Assembly (NCBI GenBank): GCA_002391185.1
Contig: DGRY01000016.1
Span: 8,733-38,952, forward strand
Reading direction: 5' to 3'
DNA from: Prevotella sp. UBA4376
GTDB taxonomy: Bacteria; Bacteroidota; Bacteroidia; Bacteroidales; Bacteroidaceae
Length of the DNA stretch: 30,220 nucleotides
Shown: positions 24,081 to 30,220 of the stretch, in pieces
Position numbering within the stretch: the first letter of the stretch is position 1
Layout of the letters: the number at the start of each line of letters is the position of its first letter
Notes under the pieces: model-generated
The model's database searches: none
Told to the model about the DNA's origin: nothing
Seen by the model: the letters and a program-made list of their open reading frames with translations, nothing else
Made by a program: the position numbers and the translations under genes

Positions 24081-24610
24081 ACAAATCTGATCTCAGACAA
24101 GAAATACGTAAACGCAAAGGAGAGTTCAGCCAGCAATATTTGGATGAACTCTCTATAGGTATTGTAGACCGTATTCTTTCTAATCCTAAGGTGATTGAGG
24201 CACATACAATATTTCTCTATTATTCACTTCCTGGTGAAGTAAATACTCACTTACTTGTTGATTATCTTCGTAACATGGGTAAAAGAATCCTTTTGCCTGT
24301 TGTTATTGATTCCAAAAATATGGAGATACGTGAGTATCGTGGTACTGATAGTATGATTCTTGGAAGTATGAATATAATGGAGCCAACAGGAAAAGCTTTT
24401 GTTGAATATGAAAAAATAGACCTTGCTCTTGTTCCTGGGATGAGTTTTGATTCTGCGGGGCATCGTTTAGGGCGAGGCAAAGGGTATTATGACCGCACCC
24501 TTGCCCAAATGAAAAACACATATAAGATTGGAGTATGCTTTTATTTCCAAAAAGTAGAAGATGTTCCTTTTTTGCCTAACGACATACTGATGGATGAGGT
24601 TATATGTTAG
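24077..24610 (+). CDS. 5-formyltetrahydrofolate cyclo-ligase
   Basis: A 177-residue cytoplasmic enzyme that converts 5-formyl-THF to 5,10-methenyl-THF with ATP. Signatures: the basic N-terminal helix DLRQEIRKRK, FLYYSLPGEVNTHLLVDYL, LVPGMSFDSAGHRLGRGKG, and YYDRTLAQM. Length is typical. Its ATG overlaps the S41 peptidase stop codon (ATGA at 24077). Its own stop (TAG 24608-24610) overlaps the stop codon of the convergent DUF721 gene, and no terminator lies between them. Together with dCMP deaminase it touches one-carbon and thymidylate metabolism. Confidence 0.93.
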   Translation: MNKSDLRQEIRKRKGEFSQQYLDELSIGIVDRILSNPKVIEAHTIFLYYSLPGEVNTHLLVDYLRNMGKRILLPVVIDSKNMEIREYRGTDSMILGSMNIMEPTGKAFVEYEKIDLALVPGMSFDSAGHRLGRGKGYYDRTLAQMKNTYKIGVCFYFQKVEDVPFLPNDILMDEVIC

Positions 24611-24897
24611 AAGAATTTTATGTCAGAGATAACAAAACTGCCTGCTTTCTCGTTGAGTTTTTTGATAATCTGACTTCTCATCATGCTTAAATCTGCTTTA
24701 AGAGCAGGATTGGTAATCTTCACATATAAAATCTGATTACGGATAAATTTATCACCCGTATACCTTGCAACAACAGAACCAACTACGCTATCCCATGAAT
24801 CGATTAGTCTACGCTCTTTTAATGGAGTTTCAAACCCCTCGTCGCGCAATAGTTTCTGTAAAATTTCGTTTAGAGATTTAACCTGACGTTTGAACAT
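24607..24897 (-). CDS. DUF721 / DciA-like protein
   Basis: A short 96-residue protein of the DUF721 family. In other bacteria this family includes DciA, which loads or operates the replicative helicase DnaB. Visible conserved blocks are SLNEILQKLLRD, RLIDSWDSVVGSVVARYT and LYVKITNPALKADLSMMRS. The Bacteroidetes forms are short and correspond to the KH-like core only. The gene starts 15 nt after recF on the same strand, a replication and repair context that supports the assignment. Its stop shares bases with the stop of the convergent 5-formyl-THF cyclo-ligase gene. Function as a DnaB loader here is inferred. Confidence 0.85.
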   Translation of the reverse strand: MFKRQVKSLNEILQKLLRDEGFETPLKERRLIDSWDSVVGSVVARYTGDKFIRNQILYVKITNPALKADLSMMRSQIIKKLNEKAGSFVISDIKFF

Positions 24898-24912
24898 TTT
24901 TTCTCCTTTCTT

Positions 24913-26019
24913 TTATTCCATTTTCTGACGAATATCTCCGTCAATAACTTCAAATATTTTGTAATCAAGGGCAGTGTGCATCAAGATATTGTCGAGATGT
25001 TCTCGATTTGTATCCGTGATAAAAATCTGTCCATAATGATCATCAGCTACAAGTTGCACTATTTTCTTAACTCGTTGGGCATCAAGTTTGTCAAATATAT
25101 CATCAAGAAGTAGTATAGGTGTTGTTGCTGAATTTGTTCGGCAGAGAAAATTAAATTGAGCAAGTTTCAGAGCTAACGAGAATGTTTTGGTTTGGCCCTG
25201 ACTGCCTTCACGACGCATTTGAAAACCGCCCAAGAGCATCTCTAAATCATCTCTGTGAATGCCATGGAGAGAATATCCAACAGCTCTATCATTGAATCTG
25301 TCACGTTGAATAATTTCAAGAAGTGGCCCACGCTGACAATGAGATACATATTTTAGTGATACTTCTTCCTGAATTCCAGCAATGCTACTGTAAATATTTT
25401 GAAACACAGGCACCAATTCCTTTATAAATGCATCACGCTTTCTGTAAACTGCTTCACCAGCTTCGGCCATCTGATTTTCCCAAATTTCCATCAATGTAAT
25501 ATCTGGTTCTTCCTCCATCTTTAGTAAAGCATTACGCTGTTGTAAGGCTTTATTATATGCCGACAGGTGATCCATATAAGCATTGTCGTATTGTGCAATG
25601 ACCATATCCATAAGGCGTCTGCGTTCTTCGCTGCTTCCGTCAATCAATGTGGAATCGGCTGGCGAAATGAATATGATTGGTATAAGACCAATGTGTTGCG
25701 ATAGACGTTTGTATTCTTTCTTGTTGCGTTTAAAATGTTTTCTGTTGCCTTTCTTCATGCCGCAATAGATATTTTCTATATCGCCGTTGTCAGAAGAATA
25801 ATTACCTTCGAGCACCATAAATTCTTCGCCATGGGTAATCACCTGTGAGTCAACGGGGTTAAATGCACTACGACAAAAAGATAAATAATACACTGCGTCA
25901 AGAATATTTGTCTTGCCCATTCCATTACTGCCTATAAGACAATTCAGTTTGGGCGAGAAGTCAAGAGAAGCAGTGCGTATGTTCTTAAAATTTACTACAG
26001 AAAGTTTATTAAGTATCAT
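24913..26019 (-). CDS. recF: DNA replication and repair protein RecF
   Basis: A 368-residue SMC-like ATPase that helps load RecA at gapped DNA with RecO and RecR. Walker A is GSNGMGKT (residues 30-37), the ABC-type signature region is SQGQTKTFSLALKLAQF, and Walker B is PILLLDDIFDKLD. The frame extends upstream to 26178, but the start at 26019 is chosen because it begins the conserved MILNKLSVVNFKNI and lies 22 nt after a -7 box that would otherwise be inside the gene. The length then equals the family norm. It heads a two-gene unit with the DUF721 gene and diverges from the TPR protein gene. Confidence 0.94.
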   Translation of the reverse strand: MILNKLSVVNFKNIRTASLDFSPKLNCLIGSNGMGKTNILDAVYYLSFCRSAFNPVDSQVITHGEEFMVLEGNYSSDNGDIENIYCGMKKGNRKHFKRNKKEYKRLSQHIGLIPIIFISPADSTLIDGSSEERRRLMDMVIAQYDNAYMDHLSAYNKALQQRNALLKMEEEPDITLMEIWENQMAEAGEAVYRKRDAFIKELVPVFQNIYSSIAGIQEEVSLKYVSHCQRGPLLEIIQRDRFNDRAVGYSLHGIHRDDLEMLLGGFQMRREGSQGQTKTFSLALKLAQFNFLCRTNSATTPILLLDDIFDKLDAQRVKKIVQLVADDHYGQIFITDTNREHLDNILMHTALDYKIFEVIDGDIRQKME

Positions 26020-26040
26020 GAAATATCGATATTCTTGCTG

Positions 26041-26048
26041 CAAAGTTA
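26041..26048 (-). promoter_or_regulatory. -7 box of the recF promoter
   Basis: The minus strand reads TAACTTTG, a perfect -7 match, giving a transcript start about 15-18 nt before the ATG at 26019. The -33 position (about 26068-26072) is only a partial match. Confidence 0.55.
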
Positions 26049-26088
26049 CTCCTTTTAGTATTGAAAAACGAAAAAAAGAAGAAATAAA

Positions 26089-26120
26089 TTTCAATATATG
26101 GGATAAATTCTGTACTTTTG
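26089..26120 (+). promoter_or_regulatory. Promoter of the TPR protein / ribH genes
   Basis: The -7 box is TACTTTTG (26113-26120), preceded after 20 nt by TTTC (26089-26092), one mismatch from TTTG. It lies 37 nt before the ATG at 26158 and is head-to-head with the recF promoter. Confidence 0.6.
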
Positions 26121-26157
26121 CGCTGATTAATGAATAACAAAAAAACAAAATAAAATA

Positions 26158-26859
26158 ATGGCAAACAAAAACGCACAAGATGCTCTCAACGTAGAAGATC
26201 AGTTGAGCAAATCAGAGGCCTTCTTCGACAAGAACAAGAAGACCATTCTCATTGCTATTGCAGCAGTAGTATTAGTTATCGCAGGTTTCTTCCTCTACAA
26301 GGCTTATGTTTCAGGACCACGTGAGGATAAAGCAAGCACAGCATTAGCTAAAGGTCAGGAATATTTCAATAATGAGATGTTCGACAAGGCTCTCAATGGA
26401 GATGGGGCAGGCTATGCAGGTTTTGTTAAGGTAGCTGATGATTTTAGTGGAACAGATGCAGCTAATCTTGCTAATCTCTATGCTGGTCTTTGCTATGCTA
26501 ACCTTAATAAGTGGCAGGAAGCTGTTAACAGTCTTGAGGCTTACAACTCTTCAAACGATGCTATGGTAAGTCCTGCTGCACAGGCTGCTCTTGGTAATGC
26601 TTACGCTCACCTTAATCAGCTTGATAAGGCTGTTGCTGCATTGAAGAAGGCTGCAAAGATGGCTGACTCAAAAGCTGAGGATGACATCAATAACAGTTTG
26701 TCTCCTACATTCCTTCTTCAGGCTGCTGAGATTCTCGAAAGTCAGGGTAATAAGGCTGATGCTCTCGAAATCTATCAGGACATTAAGAAGAACTACGTAA
26801 ACTCAGCACTCGTTCAGAGTCAAGAGATTGAAAAGTATATAGAAAGAGCTTCACGTTAA
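26158..26859 (+). CDS. Membrane-anchored tetratricopeptide-repeat protein
   Basis: A 233-residue protein with a cytoplasmic N-terminal tail, one membrane helix at about 29-48 ([20 protein letters not shown]), and a periplasmic region of TPR-like helices, for example [20 protein letters not shown], then [20 protein letters not shown], then [20 protein letters not shown]. The layout is that of YfgM-like proteins, which act as ancillary factors at the secretion translocon in E. coli; here the role is inferred only from shape. A run of alanine and lysine codons suggests good expression. It ends 1 nt before the ribH ATG, so the two are co-transcribed. Confidence 0.85.
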   Translation: MANKNAQDALNVEDQLSKSEAFFDKNKKTILIAIAAVVLVIAGFFLYKAYVSGPREDKASTALAKGQEYFNNEMFDKALNGDGAGYAGFVKVADDFSGTDAANLANLYAGLCYANLNKWQEAVNSLEAYNSSNDAMVSPAAQAALGNAYAHLNQLDKAVAALKKAAKMADSKAEDDINNSLSPTFLLQAAEILESQGNKADALEIYQDIKKNYVNSALVQSQEIEKYIERASR

Positions 26860-26860
26860 T

Positions 26861-27337
26861 ATGGCAACAGCACTCCATAATTTATCAGAATACGATAGCA
26901 ATAAGGTTCCAGACGCAAGTAACATGTGCTTTGGAATAGTTGTTGCAGAATGGAATCCTGAAATCACAGGTGCTCTTCTTGATGGTTGCGTTAAAACTCT
27001 TGAGAAGCACGGCACTCTTCCTGAGAATATCCACGTTAAAACGGTACCAGGTAGTTTTGAACTTGTTTACGGTGCGCAGCAGATGTGTAAGAACGATGGA
27101 TTTGATGCTGTTATCATCTTGGGAAGTGTTATCCGTGGCGAAACTCCTCATTTTGATTATATCTGTGAGGGTGTTACATATGGTATAGCTCATTTGAATG
27201 CAGTTCAGAATATTCCTGTTGTATATGGCTTGGTTACAACCAACGACCTTCAACAAGCTCAAGATCGTGCTGGTGGCCGCCTTGGCAACAAAGGTGATGA
27301 ATGTGCTGTTGTAGCCATTAAGATGGCGAAATTCTAG
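26861..27337 (+). CDS. ribH: 6,7-dimethyl-8-ribityllumazine synthase
   Basis: A 158-residue enzyme of riboflavin synthesis that condenses 5-amino-6-ribitylaminouracil with 3,4-dihydroxy-2-butanone 4-phosphate. Recognisable blocks: [53 protein letters not shown] with the catalytic His, and [20 protein letters not shown]. Length is normal for the icosahedral or pentameric synthase. No FMN riboswitch is visible upstream; the gene follows the TPR gene by one base and shares its promoter. Two hairpins that look like terminators follow. Confidence 0.96.
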   Translation: MATALHNLSEYDSNKVPDASNMCFGIVVAEWNPEITGALLDGCVKTLEKHGTLPENIHVKTVPGSFELVYGAQQMCKNDGFDAVIILGSVIRGETPHFDYICEGVTYGIAHLNAVQNIPVVYGLVTTNDLQQAQDRAGGRLGNKGDECAVVAIKMAKF

Positions 27338-27345
27338 AAGATACG

Positions 27346-27365
27346 AGACTGTGGCACCACAGTCT
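27346..27365 (+). terminator. Terminator hairpin after ribH
   Basis: AGACTGTGG / CCACAGTCT forms an 8-9-bp stem 8 nt after the ribH stop, followed by TTTATAAAA. The T-run is short, so it may be partial. Confidence 0.65.
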
Positions 27366-27377
27366 TTATAAAATAAG

Positions 27378-27426
27378 GGTGATAGTATGCAAGGGCAATT
27401 TTTCCACAAACATACTATCACCTTTT
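27378..27426 (+). terminator. Second terminator hairpin after ribH
   Basis: A 12-bp stem, GGTGATAGTATG (27378-27389) and CATACTATCACC (27411-27422), with a 21-nt loop and a trailing TTTTTA. It ends 25 nt before the next ATG, so it could also affect expression of the small gene at 27452. Confidence 0.75.
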
Positions 27427-27451
27427 TACTTTCAACAATTAAAAAGAAATT

Positions 27452-27838
27452 ATGAAACTTTACCAACTCATTCAAGCTTATTCGTTTGACGAGCTCATGC
27501 CTGTCATTAACGATATGTTCCCAGGAACAAGCAAGTTCCGTCCACAGTTGGAGAACGCTTACAACATTATGCTGGATATGAAGCCTGTACCTTCAAAGAA
27601 AAGCATCAAATATGAAATGATGAAAGCCACCGATGGTTCGGGAAATCAATATATGGGTGCCAAGGACAATAACTTCCAATCAACATGGGAAGTATGTCTT
27701 GGAAAAACTCTTTCGCGTGCTCAAGGTGTTGATCTTAGTGATGAGGAACTTCTTGCTAATATCATCGTCAACATGTGTCTGCAAGGCAAATATCCAGCCG
27801 CGTTTGAGAAAGACCACAGAATTTTGATGAAGGGATAG
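27452..27838 (+). CDS. Conserved-looking small protein of unknown function
   Basis: A 128-residue soluble protein with no signal peptide or membrane helix. I do not recognise the family with certainty. It begins MKLYQLIQAYSFDELMPVIN and contains an acidic and aromatic middle (QYMGAKDNNFQSTWEVCLGK) and a helical end (DLSDEELLANIIVNMCLQGK). Clean codon use, normal spacing and an intact frame make it a real gene. It lies after the ribH terminators and before the inverted-repeat element; no promoter box was found in the short gap upstream, so it may depend on read-through. Confidence 0.7.
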   Translation: MKLYQLIQAYSFDELMPVINDMFPGTSKFRPQLENAYNIMLDMKPVPSKKSIKYEMMKATDGSGNQYMGAKDNNFQSTWEVCLGKTLSRAQGVDLSDEELLANIIVNMCLQGKYPAAFEKDHRILMKG

Positions 27839-27847
27839 AAAAAGGGG

Positions 27848-28060
27848 AAGACCCCTCCCATCCTCCCCTCCAGAGGTGAGGAGACGTTAGCTAAGTAACA
27901 GCTGGGGAATAAAAAAGAGAAACGCTAAAGCGCTTCGCTAAATGATAAATGAGGAATAAAAAAGAGAAGCGCTAAGGCTTCTCTATTATGAAATTGCTAA
28001 TTAAGTATCTCAAGCTGTCATGAGCCCCTCCCCTCTGGAGGGGAGGCTGGTAAGGGTCTT
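27848..28060. mobile_element. Possible MITE/REP-like element with 36-bp imperfect inverted ends
   Basis: The left end (27848-27883) and the reverse complement of the right end (28025-28060) match at 31 of 36 positions. The right end also folds on itself, as CCTCCCCTC-TG-GAGGGGAGG (28027-28046). Inside are two direct copies of a 26-nt unit beginning GGAATAAAAAAGAGAA (27906 and 27953), a 7-bp hairpin GAGAAGC/GCTTCTC (27964-27983), and the 23-nt segment 27930-27952 shared with 8437-8459. There is no coding frame. It fills the space between two convergent genes. No target-site duplication was identified, so mobility is not shown. Confidence 0.6.
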
Positions 28061-28062
28061 TT

Positions 28063-28584
28063 TTAATTCTCCGACGAAATCGCTACGCTTCCAAACCTTG
28101 AAATCTTAAGGGTAAGGGGCACGTATTCTTCGCTTGCGCTATCTGGAGAACCAACGGTAACGGCAAATAGAAGATTGTCACCCTCAGCTTTATCAAAGAT
28201 AATAGCTACCAAGGCGCCTTTCTTTGCATAGTCAGAATGAACACTGCTCATGAAGTCGCCCTTTTTGAATTCACGATTAAAAAATTCTGATCCGTCTTTA
28301 CGTAGCACTCTCACGGTGATGCGATTGTCATAAAAGCGATTACCAGTTCCGTCATCAACAACAGGCATTGAAGGGTCTGCAATACGCTTTACTTCTACTC
28401 TATACGAATTGCCCACCCAGTTCACATCGCTGTTTTTGGTTTCATCACCTATCTTGCTTACGGTTTTGTGAACCTTTTTCACAATTCTATGAGCAATGAT
28501 GTTTTCAGTTTTCTTCTCTTTGTGACACGAAGAAAGTGTAAGTGCAGCAACAAGGATTGCTGCCATGAAAAAAATTCTTCTCAT
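28063..28584 (-). CDS. Lipoprotein of unknown function (possibly DUF4738)
   Basis: A 173-residue protein with a short signal peptide and lipobox (MAAILVAALTLSSC, Cys20), so a lipoprotein. The mature part starts HKEKKTENIIAHRIVKKVHK and has a beta-rich C-terminal half (RITVRVLRKDGSEFFNREF, LLFAVTVGSPDS). I think it fits DUF4738, a Bacteroidales lipoprotein family, but with limited certainty. The frame extends 11 codons further upstream; the ATG at 28584 is preferred because it starts the signal peptide and lies 22 nt after the -7 box. It ends against the inverted-repeat element. Confidence 0.75.
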   Translation of the reverse strand: MRRIFFMAAILVAALTLSSCHKEKKTENIIAHRIVKKVHKTVSKIGDETKNSDVNWVGNSYRVEVKRIADPSMPVVDDGTGNRFYDNRITVRVLRKDGSEFFNREFKKGDFMSSVHSDYAKKGALVAIIFDKAEGDNLLFAVTVGSPDSASEEYVPLTLKISRFGSVAISSEN

Positions 28585-28606
28585 ATTCAAGTTGACTTTT
28601 GTATCG

Positions 28607-28637
28607 CAAAAATACAATAAATGAACGAAACAACAAA
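28607..28637 (-). promoter_or_regulatory. Promoter of the lipoprotein gene
   Basis: On the minus strand a TTTG -33 box (28634-28637), a 19-nt gap and a TATTTTTG -7 box (28607-28614) precede the ATG at 28584. It lies back-to-back with the start of the DUF4230 pair, whose own promoter is not clear. Confidence 0.7.
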
Positions 28638-28652
28638 ATAAATCTTTAGATT

Positions 28653-29321
28653 ATGCGCTATCGTCTCGTATTGATATCATTCATCTTTGTTGCTTTCTTT
28701 GTGAGTTGCAAAAATCAAAGGAATGCGCCAACTGTTGAAACGCCAATTGACACTATTCCCGTTTTGCTTACTCTGATCCAGAAAACATCTAAACTCTACA
28801 CTGTGGAGTACCAGTTGCATAAAATTATAACTCACAAGGATACGAAGCAACTGCAAGGCAGTATTATGGATAGAAATTTCAATATTACGTTGCCGATGAG
28901 TCAGCGTCTTATAGCCATGCCTATGGATGCAACGGTGAAAGCTTATGTTGATTTTGCAGAACTTGGTGCTGATAACATCCGTCGTAGTGGTAATAAGGTT
29001 GAAATTATTTTGCCCGACCCTCACATCATAATCACTTCGACACGTATAAGCCATAAAGATGTAAAGCAGTATGTTGATATAGCACGCTCAGACTTCAGTG
29101 ATGCCGAACTGCTTAGTTTTGAGAAACAGGGACGTCGCGAAATAGAGCAAGCTATACCACAACTTGGTATTACTGAGCAAGCAAGAGAAAGTGCGGCTCG
29201 CGTGCTAATTCCGCTTATAATGCAGATGGGATTTAGTGAGAGTGATATCGTAATTACCTTTCGCAAGCAATTTACTCTGAAAGACTATCCTGTTCTTATT
29301 GATAAAAAAATGGAAAGATGA
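28653..29321 (+). CDS. DUF4230 lipoprotein
   Basis: A 222-residue protein with an N-terminal signal peptide and lipobox (FVAFFVSC, Cys19). The remainder fits DUF4230, a family of exported proteins of unknown function: a beta region (MDATVKAYVDFAELGADNI, KVEIILPDPHI) followed by a long helix-rich stretch (SDAELLSFEKQGRREIEQAI) and the end IMQMGFSESDIVITF. It overlaps the next gene by 4 nt (ATGA), and that gene is a paralogue with a membrane anchor, so the two proteins probably act together at the inner membrane or in the periplasm. No enzymatic motif is visible. Confidence 0.82.
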   Translation: MRYRLVLISFIFVAFFVSCKNQRNAPTVETPIDTIPVLLTLIQKTSKLYTVEYQLHKIITHKDTKQLQGSIMDRNFNITLPMSQRLIAMPMDATVKAYVDFAELGADNIRRSGNKVEIILPDPHIIITSTRISHKDVKQYVDIARSDFSDAELLSFEKQGRREIEQAIPQLGITEQARESAARVLIPLIMQMGFSESDIVITFRKQFTLKDYPVLIDKKMER

Positions 29322-29926
29322 AAAATAAGTTTTTCTCACGTTTACTTAGGGGTGCAAAGATTCACTCGCTTCTCTTTGCACTTGCCGTAATTGCAGTTTG
29401 TGTTGTTATTCTTTCGTTCATTTGGATTAATAGAAACACACATGTAACTATTACTACCAGTGAGCAACCTACACTTTCACCTACACTTGTGGAGAGTATA
29501 GAACAGATTGGCGAGTGGGAGTTTCTTGCTATTCATGATGAGGAACTTGTTGACACCACTCATAGTTCGTTCTTTGGTGATAAGCGTTTGATCCGTATAT
29601 ACAGCGGTACGCTTCGTTTGGGAATAAACCTGAAAGAGGCTAAGGAAGGTTGGATTCATGAGCACAATGACAGTGTAAGTGTTATACTACCTCCGATAAA
29701 GCTGCTTGATGAGGATTTTATTGACGAGGCACAAACAAAATCTGTGTTAGAGAAAGGAGAATGGGACAATGCTGCGCACCAAGCTATGTATAATAAAGCT
29801 TATAGGATGATGAAGCAGCGTTGTCTTACAAAGAAAAATATGCAAACAGCTCGGGAAAATGCAGTAGTGCAGATTACCGAGCTATTAAGGGGGATGGGGT
29901 TCAAGAATATAAAGGTAAAAAAGTAA
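29318..29926 (+). CDS. DUF4230 membrane-anchored protein
   Basis: A 202-residue protein with one N-terminal membrane helix (LLFALAVIAVCVVILSFIWI) and a DUF4230-type periplasmic domain: a beta part with IRIYSGTLRLGINLKEAKEG and VSVILPPIKLLDEDFID, then a helical part ending ITELLRGMGFKNIKVKK. It is related to the preceding lipoprotein, especially at the shared ends with an Arg/Ala helix followed by MGF and a final beta strand. Its start overlaps that gene's stop. Its TAA stop lies 1 nt from the stop codon of the convergent ferredoxin-type gene, with no terminator between. Confidence 0.82.
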   Translation: MKNKFFSRLLRGAKIHSLLFALAVIAVCVVILSFIWINRNTHVTITTSEQPTLSPTLVESIEQIGEWEFLAIHDEELVDTTHSSFFGDKRLIRIYSGTLRLGINLKEAKEGWIHEHNDSVSVILPPIKLLDEDFIDEAQTKSVLEKGEWDNAAHQAMYNKAYRMMKQRCLTKKNMQTARENAVVQITELLRGMGFKNIKVKK

Positions 29927-29927
29927 A

Positions 29928-30220
29928 TTATCCTTTCTTCAGTTTTTCTACGAAATTGCCAACGCGTTGCAGTTCCTCTGGTATCATAATTTGTTGAGGA
30001 CATTTGGGAATACATTGTCCACAGCCAATACAATGGTCGGCTTGCCTAACTTTGGGTATTGCTCTATCGTAGGTTACGAGGTATTCCTTGCGATATTTTT
30101 TGTAGTTTGGATCTTTGATGTTGTCGATGGCATGCCCCTCCATTAGTAGATGGTTGTAATGCACGAAAATGCCCGGAATGTCCACACCGTAGGGGCAAGG
30201 CATACAGTATTTGCAGTCGT
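29928..30220 (-). CDS. C-terminal part of a 4Fe-4S oxidoreductase (aldo/keto reductase type), cut by the window edge
   Basis: Only the last 96 or so codons are present; the frame continues past 30220. It begins DCKYCMPCPYGVDIPGIF, a cysteine cluster, followed after about 45 residues by CIGCGQCIPKCPQQI, a 4Fe-4S binding motif, and ends with ELQRVGNFVEKLKKG. This tail is characteristic of aldo/keto reductases fused to a C-terminal ferredoxin domain, common in anaerobes. The catalytic barrel would lie outside the window, so the assignment rests on the tail. It converges on the DUF4230 pair. Confidence 0.8.
   Translation of the reverse strand, partial: DCKYCMPCPYGVDIPGIFVHYNHLLMEGHAIDNIKDPNYKKYRKEYLVTYDRAIPKVRQADHCIGCGQCIPKCPQQIMIPEELQRVGNFVEKLKKG

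Noticed and set aside
26861..27337. FMN riboswitch control of ribH
   Set aside because: The gene starts one base after the TPR gene and no leader long enough for an RFN element exists; the promoter leader at 26120-26157 is also too short.
26885..27475. Minus-strand open frame of 196 codons over ribH
   Set aside because: It is antisense to ribH, crosses two terminators and shows no domain.

Overview
The window looks like a chromosomal segment of a Bacteroidota (Bacteroidetes) bacterium, most likely a Prevotella-type member of the Bacteroidales. This rests on recurring promoters of the Bacteroidetes form (TTTG, a 19-20 nt gap, then TAnnTTTG), mostly weak Shine-Dalgarno sequences, an AT-rich composition, and families largely confined to the phylum (DUF4199, DUF4230 and probable DUF6452/DUF6048). 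I see no rRNA, tRNA, CRISPR array, phage gene or intact insertion sequence. Species-level assignment is not possible from this reading.

Layout. (1) 1-6700, plus: a LacI-family regulator, a secreted GH31 enzyme with a PA14 insert (alpha-xylosidase-like) and a secreted GH2 beta-galactosidase-like enzyme. They form a small glycan-trimming operon whose promoter carries a palindromic operator. (2) 6700-7020: an apparently non-coding stretch that could be a small RNA, closed by a bidirectional terminator. (3) 7025-11414, minus: a membrane HTH regulator, an LtaS-like phosphotransferase/sulfatase, a PAP2 phosphatase and TrmO. (4) 11502-12239, plus: a divergent gene for a WG-repeat-like protein with a consensus promoter and a strong Shine-Dalgarno. 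(5) 12333-14714, minus: tsaC and a ClC chloride channel with CBS domains. (6) 14715-15397: a long non-coding stretch with an 11-bp periodic repeat and a tandemly duplicated promoter. (7) 15398-19848, plus: DUF4199 membrane protein, GT2 glycosyltransferase, a lipoprotein plus beta-barrel pair, ApbE and a Crp/Fnr-like regulator; this looks like an envelope operon. (8) 19924-24610, plus: M3 peptidase, dCMP deaminase, S41 processing protease and 5-formyl-THF cyclo-ligase, packed with short overlaps. (9) 24607-26019, minus: recF and a DUF721/DciA-like gene. (10) 26158-27838, plus: TPR membrane protein, ribH, terminators and a small unknown gene. (11) 27848-28060: a gene-free repeat element with 36-bp imperfect inverted ends. 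(12) 28063-30220: a lipoprotein gene (minus), two overlapping DUF4230 genes (plus) and the 3' end of a ferredoxin-type oxidoreductase gene (minus).

Most genes are ordinary housekeeping or envelope genes. The unexplained content is mainly non-coding: short palindromic repeats between convergent genes, one of which shares a 23-nt segment with the stop-codon region of the LtaS-like gene; a duplicated promoter; a duplicated start region of the GH31 gene; and a possible orphan RNA. No clear new defence or biosynthetic system was found. The best candidates for undescribed biology are the lipoprotein/beta-barrel pair next to the GT2 gene, the membrane HTH regulator facing a WG-repeat-like gene, and the orphan transcript at about 6800-7018.
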